Translations under genes and position numbers: made by a program
NCBI GenBank assembly: GCA_021307315.1
Contig: JAJSPD010000026.1
Coordinates: 248,001 to 312,000 of the forward strand
Length of the DNA stretch: 64,000 nt
Direction of reading: 5' to 3'
DNA from: Bisporella sp. PMI_857
Taxonomy: Eukaryota > Ascomycota > Leotiomycetes > Helotiales > Helotiaceae
The notes under the pieces: model-generated
Databases searched by the model: none
What the model was told of the DNA's origin: nothing
The model's input: only the letters and a program-made list of their open reading frames with translations
Part shown: one piece after another, positions 55,942 to 64,000 of the stretch
Layout: each line of letters starts with the position of its first letter
How positions within the stretch are numbered: position 1 is the first letter of the stretch

Positions 55942-57021
55942 GCACCTTTGGATCAATTCGTTCTCTTTGGTAGGAGGTAGAAGACATGCACTGTATTTTG
56001 CACTGACATCGGAACTTTAAGGTGATAGTATCACAGAAGGATTCAGCAAACAGGCCTCGGGCTTTGTGGTGGGAGCCGAGCTGCAATCTGGTACGGGCAA
56101 ACTCAACAATCATCCTAGACGGCACTGGTATCACTAATTAGATATGAAAAAGCGTATATCAGACGGCTTGACGTCATAAATAGAGGTTACAGGTGCTTTA
56201 AATCACTCTATGTTCTTCTTCGAAGCAATATCACTGATTAGTACAAGTGGATACAACACCGATAACGCTCTCGAAGTGATAGAAAAAACAATTCCCACTC
56301 CCGAGCAAGCTACCGTTCGCTTTCTGGTACCCCGTTCCTCTCTCATCTTCAAACACCCTCGATATACGGACCTAACTTATATGCAGACAATCTGGTTCGG
56401 CGCCAATGATGCAAACAAAAACCCGATTTGGAAACAATATGTGCCCCTTGACCGCTTCAAGCAGAACCTGCGCGACATCATCGATCATCCTCGCGTGCAG
56501 GCACATTCCCCAAAGATCATACTGCTTACTCCTCCTCCGGTCGAGGAGACGATGCTACTAGAAATTATTCCTGATGAGATGGAATCCAAAGTGATTCCCC
56601 TCGCGAAAGACGCAGTTTTGTACGCGCAAGCTGTCAGGGAGGTGGGAACAGAGAAAGGAGTTCCTGTGGTCGATGTTTGGGGTGCCTTTATGAAGCAGGT
56701 TGGTGATGTGTCGGATTTGGTTAATAATACTTCTGCATTGCCCGGCTCGCGAGAGCTGGGAAGGAATGAGGTATTGAAAGAATTCCTAAGTGATGGTAAT
56801 TTCGCCTTTTACCTGCTGCAAGAAGCCACGAGGTACTGACAGCAATTGATGTAGGCCTCCACCTGGCTGCTAAGGGCTATCAAACCGTTCACGAGGAGTT
56901 GATGAAAGTTATTATTGGCACATGGCCCGATCAGAATCCAGCAAAGATGCCATTCGCGAATAAGATCGCTTGGGAGGTTGCCCTCGGGGATACCTTTTGG
57001 GATATCGATCGCAGTGTGTAG
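55942..57021 (+). CDS. GDSL/SGNH esterase, isoamyl acetate-hydrolysing type (IAH1-like)
   Basis: Six exons located: 55942-55969, 56022-56090, 56153-56192, 56242-56326, 56387-56795 and 56855-57021, encoding 265 residues in one frame. A short first exon with the start codon lies upstream but is unresolved: TTTTAG just before 55942 looks like an acceptor, and joining it to the ATG at 55886 would need an implausibly small intron. SGNH blocks: block I QFVLFGDSITEG (nucleophile Ser), block II NRGYSTSGYNT, block III WFGANDAN, and block V SDGLHLAAKGY (catalytic Asp and His) split by the last intron. The C-terminal WPDQNPAKMPF is typical of fungal Iah1. Introns are 49-62 nt. Substrates would be short-chain acetate or similar esters. 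Confidence 0.85.
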
Positions 57022-57940
57022 CATTTGTTGCTCAGTGATTCTATATTACTTTCTGTAGATGTCGTAGACTATGGAGCAGTTTGAGCATGTCAGCCTCACA
57101 TCCATCCATCAAGCTTTGTTCCTACCAATTTTGGTACTAACCACCCACGATTTAGTGATACCTGGTAAATCTGATGTCCAGATTATTCTTGACCAAAACA
57201 TTTAGTTGAGTTACTTGTGCAATAAAGATAACTGCAACTAGTAAGACATATTTGTTTCAAAAGGAACTTTAGATGTGGTTCGATTCAGTAGCAGGTGCCA
57301 AGCTTTCGGGCAAGAAAAATATCCTAGAGACCCAAGGCTACACAGGGCGACAAGGCATTGAGACGCCCTGCGCCTGAGATGTGCCCGCCTTGCCCGATTT
57401 GCCCGATTTGCCTTACATCTCGACGCCCGATTAGTCTGATCCTGCTGTTCTCGGTTCCATTATATATGACTGCCATATTTCCAGAGCGCTGCCTTTTTTC
57501 GCAACACGGCTTTGGAGACAAATTCAGAATCATTTCTTCTACTTTTTTCATTCATGTATCTCGCACTTCCATCATGAATATACCTGACCAACAGTGAGTG
57601 AGCGTGGACATGCTAGGGCAGACTATTTTTGCTGACAGTATCTGACTTGAGACCTGCACCTAGCAATGCGGTTCTTGAGGAGTATGTATAGATTCTGTCG
57701 TTTTACTGGATCGTAACTCCGGATCGCCGCTTTGGAACTATACGACTTTTTTTTCTCCACGAGAGCCTGGAAAAATCAAGCACACGTCACATCATCCATG
57801 GTATCTTTGTACAGATTCTGAGGCTCGATAATCAACATACGTAAACAAGTAATCCTAAAATAGGCGGGAGTGCCAAAGCGTACCCGTAAATACGAACCAA
57901 ACAGGAGCGAGAGTATGTCTTCATTAATTTACCCAAAACC
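57022..57940. other. Intergenic region
   Basis: No gene recognised. A small direct repeat (gcccgattt twice, within 57390-57412) and a thymine run near 57748 are the only regularities noticed. The right end is the promoter of the zinc-finger gene. Confidence 0.5.
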
Positions 57941-58927
57941 ATGGCGGATCGAGGACTCCTGAGTCCAACCGACACGATTACCAAAGAATATTGGCTAATC
58001 CGATTGTGCATTAGGATCCCAGAGAACCTTCTTCAAGATTCTGTGGAATCATCGTTCCTTGGGATTTTCAATCAAGAATTAGAGGGGTCGTCAAGCAATT
58101 TCCTTGATGTTGAGCTTCTCTTCGGCATCCAAAATGTCGGTACGATCATGGAACCGCCCATATCGGAGCTGTTTGGAAACTTAAAATTCTCACCTCAACT
58201 GTATGTGGCCATCATATTATGGATTGGGTTGGAAGCTCTCACAAAGCCTGAATAACTCTTCATCGCTTTGGCGCAGCATCACAGCTGACTCTGGATAGGC
58301 CCCCTACGATGAATGTGCCTGATATATGCGTTTCTAGCAGTACTCCGGGGAACGATGTCTATGGCAGTTACTTACTAAGTTGCAATCATTCTGATTGTCA
58401 TGGAAGGAGATCTTTTACCAACAAACAAGCACTAAAGTAAGAGCCGACGCACAGGTTCGCCTTTCCCACGCGCTGACAATATGATAAGGAAGCACATGGA
58501 ACGACACACTCGCCCTTATCCATGTCTGGTCAGTGGCTGCACAGTCAACTCTTTTGGAACGAAAGGGGATCTACAGCGTCACCATCGTCAGGTCCATGAA
58601 AGGCATCAATTCAGATGCCCGGTCTATTCCTGTGACCGCCACAATCAAGGGTTCGGCCGCAAAGATAATCTGCGGGAGCATTTGAGGCGTATGCATTCAC
58701 TTCATGATAATGGGAGCGACGCTCTGGAGATGGACGATGGTGCAATTAAGGATACATCCCTTACAAGTGCTCCTGAGATTATCCCAGACGTGAGATCTGA
58801 CCAGCCTCATCCTGTCAGACCTCCACTTAAAGCCGAATTAGAGGCTGAGCTTATAAAGCTAGAGGCTACGAAAGCGGAGATGGAGCGTGATATTGAGGCG
58901 TTAAAGCGAGTGTTGCAAATGATGTAA
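57941..58927 (+). CDS. C2H2 zinc-finger protein, three fingers
   Basis: Three exons, 57941-58200, 58299-58436 and 58489-58927, 278 residues. The ATG at 57941 has an ideal context (AAAACCATGGCG). Introns are 98 and 52 nt. Finger 1 is CNHSDC with KKHMERH and is split by the second intron (C-x4-C, H-x3-H). Finger 2 is CLVSGC with LQRHHRQVH, and finger 3 is CPVYSC with LREHLRRMH. A C-terminal coiled-coil (residues about 247-275: LEAELIKLEATKAEMERDIE) suggests dimerisation. The N-terminal 90 residues show no known domain. It is probably a DNA-binding regulator. It lies next to the esterase and xylanase genes, but a regulatory link is only speculation. Confidence 0.82.
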
Positions 58928-59071
58928 AGCGATGAGAATGGCAAGCCGAATGCAATTTTCAAATGGCAGGAATGTGAATTTTTCAACGCTTCCTAAGTCT
59001 ATAACTCAATAACTATTGAACGGAAAAAGGCTGAATAGTATTGTAATCATATGTACTCCTGGTAGTATATT

Positions 59072-60476
59072 TCAAATTTCATAGCACAACATAAACAAGA
59101 TTGACAGAACAAACAGCATTCCCATGGTCGAACCTTGCAGGAAGCTAGATTTTACAGCTGCACTAGAGCGAAAATCAGCCTCCGATACTGGTGTTGGCGT
59201 TGCTGTTATTCGTGGCGCAGAGCCAACCCCAGTGCCTCCCGGGCCTGCAGCTACACCATCGCCAGATCTTGTGCCATTTGAGATCGCATTTGGGCTTCCG
59301 CTAGTGGTTCCATTTGAGGGCCTAGAAATCGTATCAACTCTTGTTCTATTAGTCCCTACGCTGGTTGCAGATCCTGCTAGAGCAGCGACCACGCCGAAGT
59401 ATGCTGGTTTTCGTACAATTTCTTCATCGAACAAGTCTGCCGCGCCAAATCCGGTGAATGTAGATGGTACCCATGAGTACTTTCTATGTCAGAAGCCTAT
59501 CTTAGAGAAAGTACATTTAGAGAGATATACCTTATCACCAAAATCCCAGACTGTTACTCCAACGCAGCCACGAACAGCCAGACATGCAGAAACGCTATCA
59601 TGATAGTCCGTGCTCTGCTGTGTAAGGAGAGCTGGTGTGCTCGGTACTTGCATTCGAATATCCAACTCTGTCAACGCAACCTCGACTCCCAGCGCCGTGA
59701 AGGACTGCATATTCGAGGTTTGCGCAGCTTTTGATGGAGTTGCTCCCACAATAAAATGGCTCTGAAATCCCACGCCATCAATCCTCGTACCTGCCGCTTT
59801 CAACGATTTTACAATATTCAGAGCAGCTGTAGTCTTCGGACTTGGTGTTTCGATAGAAAAATCGTTGTAATAGAGCTTGGCCGCTGGATCGGCTGCAGCA
59901 GCGGATTCGAATGCAATCTTAATGTAGTCCTCCCCAAGCACATTAAAGAAAACATCATTTCTAAAAGTTCCATTGTCATTCAAGGCCTCATTCACCACAT
60001 CCCATGCATAACATTGTCCCTTGTAGTGTGTAACTGTTTCAGTGATGTGATTCTCAAGGGCTGTAGTTAACGTCGCTTTTGTCCAAGTTCCGCCAGATAC
60101 CCAGGAGGGTAGCTGTTGGTGCCAAACCAGAGTATGGCATCTCAATATTTGTCGATTATTTTCTGCGAGACTAACAATTCCATCTCCTCTTATGAATGTA
60201 AAACTTCCAGGGTCTGGCTCGATAGAGTCCCATTTCTGTTGATTGGCAGGCGTAATCTGGCCAAAGTCACTGGTATTAGATAGGGTTGCACTGTAGGCTG
60301 GGTCGTTAGCCGGATTGTCAGTCGCGGTACCAAAATATAATAGACCCTGTTGACCATTAGCTTCAAAGCTCAGAACTGAGCGGAGAAGGCTTACTCACGG
60401 CAGATTTAGCTAGAGTGTGAAGCTGCGCGTATGCAAAAGATACAAAGAAAAGAGCTAATGCATTAGTGGCACGCAT
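59072..60476 (-). CDS. GPI-anchored GH10 endo-1,4-beta-xylanase
   Basis: Three exons, 60476-60399, 60346-59531 and 59479-59072, 433 residues; introns 52 and 51 nt. A signal peptide ([17 protein letters not shown]) precedes a complete GH10 barrel: [40 protein letters not shown], the acid/base Glu at about residue 146 ([11 protein letters not shown]), the nucleophile Glu at about residue 253 ([10 protein letters not shown]), then VTVWDFGDK joined across the last intron to [19 protein letters not shown]. After the barrel a Ser/Thr/Gly-rich stalk (about 80 residues) ends in a hydrophobic tail ([16 protein letters not shown]), typical of a GPI signal. The enzyme cuts xylan and should remain at the cell surface. 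It has no CBM1 of its own. Confidence 0.92.
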
Positions 60477-63108
60477 AATGATAGATAGCAGACTCTTCGC
60501 AGATGTACTTGTACAACAAGCAAAACGATCGACCAGCGAAATGGAAAAACACAGAGAAAGAAGAAAAGAAATTACGAGCAGAGCTCTCCATGTTCAGGGA
60601 CCAAACAGTATACTATTAGCAGCAATCTGGTATGAACCCATATTTCGAAAGCCGATGAGGCTTCAAGTCTGGAGAGCATGAAGTTCCAAAATGCATTCCT
60701 TATTCCGAGTCCGAACTTCATTTTAACATGCTGTGAATGTGGCAGATCCGAGGATCGTTCGTCAATATATCTGGTTCAGATGGAGTAGCAGGTCCCAGTT
60801 GGCTTCAGATCGTGTTTCAGAATGGGTTCGCGGATGATGTTGATGCGTCTCAAACGTCTTTGGGCTGTCGTCAGAATATGCTGCCAGTCATCACTCGCTT
60901 GTCGCTTAGGGCATACATAGGCTGACAAAATCATCAAAACCTCCATAAACACAGCAATCAGCCCTCAAGAGCCCTTGAAATATCTTTAGCGACGATTATT
61001 TCCTATCATTGTGAAGCTGGTGGTGCTATCAGGCCTTGATGCTAGGGCAGAATTGTAGGATCCGTCAAGCGTTGTGACTCCAATCAACATTACGACACCA
61101 GCATATAAGGTATTTTGTTTTTCGCTATCAAGCGCGAAGCTTTTCCCTTCTAATTGCGATTTTAACCAAACAATTCTCTTATCCTTGACCAGATTCTACC
61201 AAATTGATGTTCAATAGTCTGAAATATAGAGAAAGCAAGACTAGTCCAATAGTCACTCCAATATCCTCAAATTTGCCATTCGCTATGCTCTCCAGTGGAC
61301 ATATTTCGTTCAAACGAACTCAACTCAACCTCACTGATTATGACCGGGGTGATACTCTTGGACTGGTTGGAATGCCGGAGTGCTTGTGATATTGTGGAAA
61401 GCCTCAGATCATGAAGAAACACAACACTTACGCTTCTTTTTGGATAGGGAAGTATGCGTGAATAACTGTCTTGGAATGCTGAGCACGTATGCATGGGAAT
61501 CACTTATTCCAGACTGGGCCATCATTACTTTCTGTTCAAGGACGTAAAGGCGTGCTGAGCCTATGCCTTACTTTCATTCTCGGAGAATCAAGCACGTCTG
61601 GGCTTCAGGCTGCTAGTGACCGGACTCGAGTGCTGGAGCCAGAGCAAGGGAACTTAGCTCAAGCCCAACTGGTGGTATCTTCCGTCCGGAACATATCGAA
61701 GGACTTAAATATCCCACCAAGCCTTGTCCATGTCGTTCTGGTGAATGTTCTCTCCTAATCTCTGCCAAAATAGAGGAAGTGAAGCCACTTAAAAAAAGCA
61801 CAGGCACGGTTCCATGGCAAAGCCTTGGTATTCTGTTGACACTGCCATAATATTTGGCCTAAACGAAATCGAGGAAAGTCTCCTCCGTGAGGCAACACGG
61901 AATCAAACCTGCTAGATCAGCAAGGCGAGCTGCAGCTCTTGAGTGGGACTTGAGGACTGCCATTTTCTTATTATAGAATCAGACCCAGACCCCTTGGTTG
62001 GGAACCTTCGTGCAGCGTCGGACGGGTTTATATGAAAGATGCGATCGTTTCCCCTGTCATCTTGCAGATATTGGAACAGATCAAGCATAGGAACGGCGAA
62101 GAGATTACTCAAGACTTCGCAAAAGCGGAAGCTGACCCGAATGGTAAAACTCGGATTCCGTCGCAAATTATTCACGGATGACGATGTCCATAGTATGCGG
62201 CATGCAAGAGCGGCTGTCGACAGCTTGATTGCGGGGTACTATAATAAAGTTTCAGTTTTCGCGCTCATCTTTCTTTCATGTTTAATCTTTTAACTAGGTC
62301 ATTCGACTTTTCTGTTAATCGGTCGCTCACTGCAATCTCGATTTCAGAATCGGCATTTTGCACTATTTTCTACTGAACAGACTGACTCCTTTCATCGCTT
62401 AATCGGAGATATTACCTGCTATGTTGCTAGATGCACGTTCATATGCAGGTTCGAAGTCCCTGCTTCGGACGATGCATCGTTGCTATTCCGCAGGCGAGTT
62501 TAACATGAAAAAGGAGCCGAGGGACAAGGGACCCCTGGCGGTGGCAGCCTATGCGTGATATATAGATTGGAAAACGCTAATATCCATGAAAAGCTAGGTT
62601 CCAAAGAATTGTTGTGGCACTTAATAGGATAGCTTCATTTTCGCCTAATCAGGCTGCTTGTTCGGCATCTGGCTAAATCGCTAAATGAAAAATTTTAAGT
62701 GTCCAGACTCATGATCCGATCAATTCTATTTTAAGATTCAATTATTTACTTTAGCCAATTGTTTACTTATGCTTATTTGAGAGATTTCATTTACAATTAA
62801 TTGAAATGCAGCTTCGTTGCGTGCAACTGGTGTTTTTAACGACTTTCTCGATGCTTGGCTTGATGGACAGAATCTCATGGCTTTGGATACTGTTCGTATC
62901 CCAAGATATGGCATCTGGAAGATCACAAGGTCGTATTTGTCTTTCGTTATCTACTACAAGAAGGAGTTTAGTCCCATGAGTAGAGATCGACAGATTGAGG
63001 ATATTGATGAAGTCAACTTTCAGTCTATCATCCCAAAAGCTCGAGAACGCTTAGTGAGGGCCATCAAATGCAGTTTTTATGCAAAACTTTACTAAATCCA
63101 TCAGGATC
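60477..63108. other. Intergenic region of about 2.6 kb with scattered coding-like fragments
   Basis: No intact gene found. Plus-strand fragments that read like protein include DTAIIFGLNEIEESLLREAT (about 61840-61900), YMKDAIVSPVILQILEQIKH (about 62030-62095), TDDDVHSMRHARAAVDSLI (about 62175-62235) and VFNDFLDAWLDGQNLMALDT (about 62830-62890). They are in different frames, separated by stops, and I could not splice them into one model. They may be remnants of a decayed gene. Confidence 0.3.
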
Positions 63109-64000
63109 ATGATGCAGATTGTTCTCCTCCTATCGTCTCTCATTCCAGTCTGCTTTGGTGCAGCCATTCCTAATCCTCAAGAATGGGGCAGTCCGACTTC
63201 TTTGAGCTCACGTCCACAGCCAACATACACAATTGTCGTTCCATGCTTTCCTGGAGTTCCAAACTGCATCCCTACGACGCTCACTGTCGCAGCAAATGAT
63301 GCTGCCGAGGCTACAGTATTGGCTAGAGAGGCTGTTCCTCAGGATCCGATCAGTGTCACGCGGACCGTACTAATTCCAACCCCTGACAAGCCTACGACGA
63401 CATCAACTTCCAAGAAGCCTACTTCGACGAAGCCGACTTCAACGAAGACATCAAGCAAGACGACAGCTGTAACGACTTCTAAGAAACCGAGTTCGACCTC
63501 CACTAAAAAAACATCCACTTCAACTTCAAAAACACACTCCAAGCGCCAGGAACTCGGGAGCCCAAGTCGGACATTGCTGTTTCCTCTCCCGCCAACTCCT
63601 AAGCCTACTTCCACTAAAAAGACATCAACCTCTACGAAGAATACCCACTGGAGAAGGCAGGAGCTCGGTAGTCCAACACGTACAGTGCTACTTCCTACCG
63701 TTGCGCCACCTACATCGTCCAAGACATCAAGCTCAATTACGTCCAAAAAGACGTCCACGTCAACTAGCAAGCCGTCTTACACACATTGGTGGCGGCGACA
63801 GGAGCTCGGCAGCCCAACTCGAACAGTCCTCCTACCCACCCCGCCCGGACCCTTGCCTACAACGTCCGGCAAGCCCCCGATTTCGACAACGAAAAAGCCT
63901 GGCTTTCCTTGGCCTACACACTCATGGCCATGGTGGACTCCAAAACCAACAAGCTATCATACGGTGACCATCGTAAGTTATTCAATTCTTCGCCGAATCT
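63109..64000 (+). CDS. Secreted protein with QELGSP repeats behind dibasic sites (Kex2-repeat-like), 5' part
   Basis: ATG at 63109. The first exon runs to a GTAAGT donor at 63973, 288 codons, and the gene continues beyond the window. Residues 1-19 are a signal peptide (MQIVLLLSSLIPVCFGA). Near the N terminus stands NPQEWGSPTSL. Later, three units begin at K145-R146, R182-R183 and R229-R230 with RQELGSP(S/T)RT(L/V)L(F/L)P. A diverged unit (SVTRTVLIPTP) is at residues 82-92. Units are joined by Thr/Ser/Lys/Pro-rich linkers of about 25-35 residues. Dibasic KR/RR before an identical core is the pattern of Kex2-processed repeat proteins, which release small peptides. The alternative is a repetitive O-glycosylated wall protein. 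Trp/Pro-rich sequence (WPTHSWPWWTPKP) closes the exon. Confidence 0.7.
   Translation, partial: MMQIVLLLSSLIPVCFGAAIPNPQEWGSPTSLSSRPQPTYTIVVPCFPGVPNCIPTTLTVAANDAAEATVLAREAVPQDPISVTRTVLIPTPDKPTTTSTSKKPTSTKPTSTKTSSKTTAVTTSKKPSSTSTKKTSTSTSKTHSKRQELGSPSRTLLFPLPPTPKPTSTKKTSTSTKNTHWRRQELGSPTRTVLLPTVAPPTSSKTSSSITSKKTSTSTSKPSYTHWWRRQELGSPTRTVLLPTPPGPLPTTSGKPPISTTKKPGFPWPTHSWPWWTPKPTSYHTVTIVSYSILRRI
63541..63840 (+). repeat. Three QELGSP(T/S)RT core units with KR/RR upstream
   Basis: Core starts (Gln codon) at 63547, 63658 and 63799, each directly after AAGCGC, AGAAGG or CGGCGA (KR, RR, RR). Spacing is 37 and 47 codons. Units 3 and 4 are identical over RRQELGSPTRTVLLPT. Confidence 0.85.

Noticed and set aside
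56000..56250. Apparent frameshifts in the 5' half of the GDSL esterase
   Set aside because: They vanish with four short introns (55970-56021, 56091-56152, 56193-56241, 56327-56386) that restore all catalytic blocks; only the first exon remains unresolved.
62450..62475. tRNA T-arm-like sequence (gcaggttcgaag...ccctgc)
   Set aside because: The loop length is wrong, and no matching acceptor, D or anticodon arms could be drawn around it.
63339..63770. Long minus-strand open frame opposite the repeat protein
   Set aside because: It is the shadow of the Ser/Thr/Lys-rich plus-strand exon; Val/Asp/Glu-rich composition is typical of such antisense frames.

Overview
The window is nuclear DNA of a filamentous ascomycete (Pezizomycotina). 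The evidence is short introns (about 47-98 nt) with GTAAGT-type donors and CTAAC/CTAAT branch sites, a HET-domain gene, a GPI-anchored GH10 xylanase, a fungal-type CBM1 domain, and a fused URA2 (pyrABCN) gene with a degenerate dihydroorotase domain. A Leotiomycetes-like source is my guess; nothing here proves it. I recognised no rRNA, tRNA or CRISPR array.

Layout. 0-15 kb: an MFS sugar transporter (-), a secreted multidomain hydrolase-like protein (+), a HET-domain protein (-), a small secreted protein (-), then a gene-poor stretch with a perfect 20-bp hairpin. 15-24 kb: URA2 (-), seven exons; its 1603-nt intron 5 carries the wreck of a GIY-YIG / C2H2 zinc-finger homing-endonuclease-like gene. 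25-29 kb: a vacuolar TRP channel (YVC1-like, +), divergent from URA2. 31-46 kb: mostly housekeeping genes: a flavin monooxygenase (+), a small hypothetical (-), SUV3 helicase (-), a longin/R-SNARE (+), a small Arg-rich protein (+), FIG4 phosphatase (-), a J-domain protein (+) and a frameshifted GNAT acetyltransferase (+).

46-64 kb looks accessory and secretory. It holds a secreted aspzincin-like metallopeptidase (-), a Ser/Thr-rich secreted protein ending in a CBM1 and built partly from a tandem array of duplicated Gly/Ala exon-intron units (+), an IAH1-like GDSL esterase (+), a three-finger C2H2 protein (+), the GPI-anchored GH10 xylanase (-), and at the right edge a secreted protein with repeated QELGSP units behind dibasic KR/RR sites (+, incomplete).

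The most unusual items are: (1) the decayed homing-endonuclease-like ORF in a spliceosomal intron of URA2, with its open frame starting in phase with the upstream exon and with its own 54-nt mini-intron; (2) the tandem exon duplication in the CBM1 gene; (3) the Kex2-repeat-like precursor at the right edge. Exon boundaries were placed by eye from splice signals, reading-frame continuity and family knowledge.
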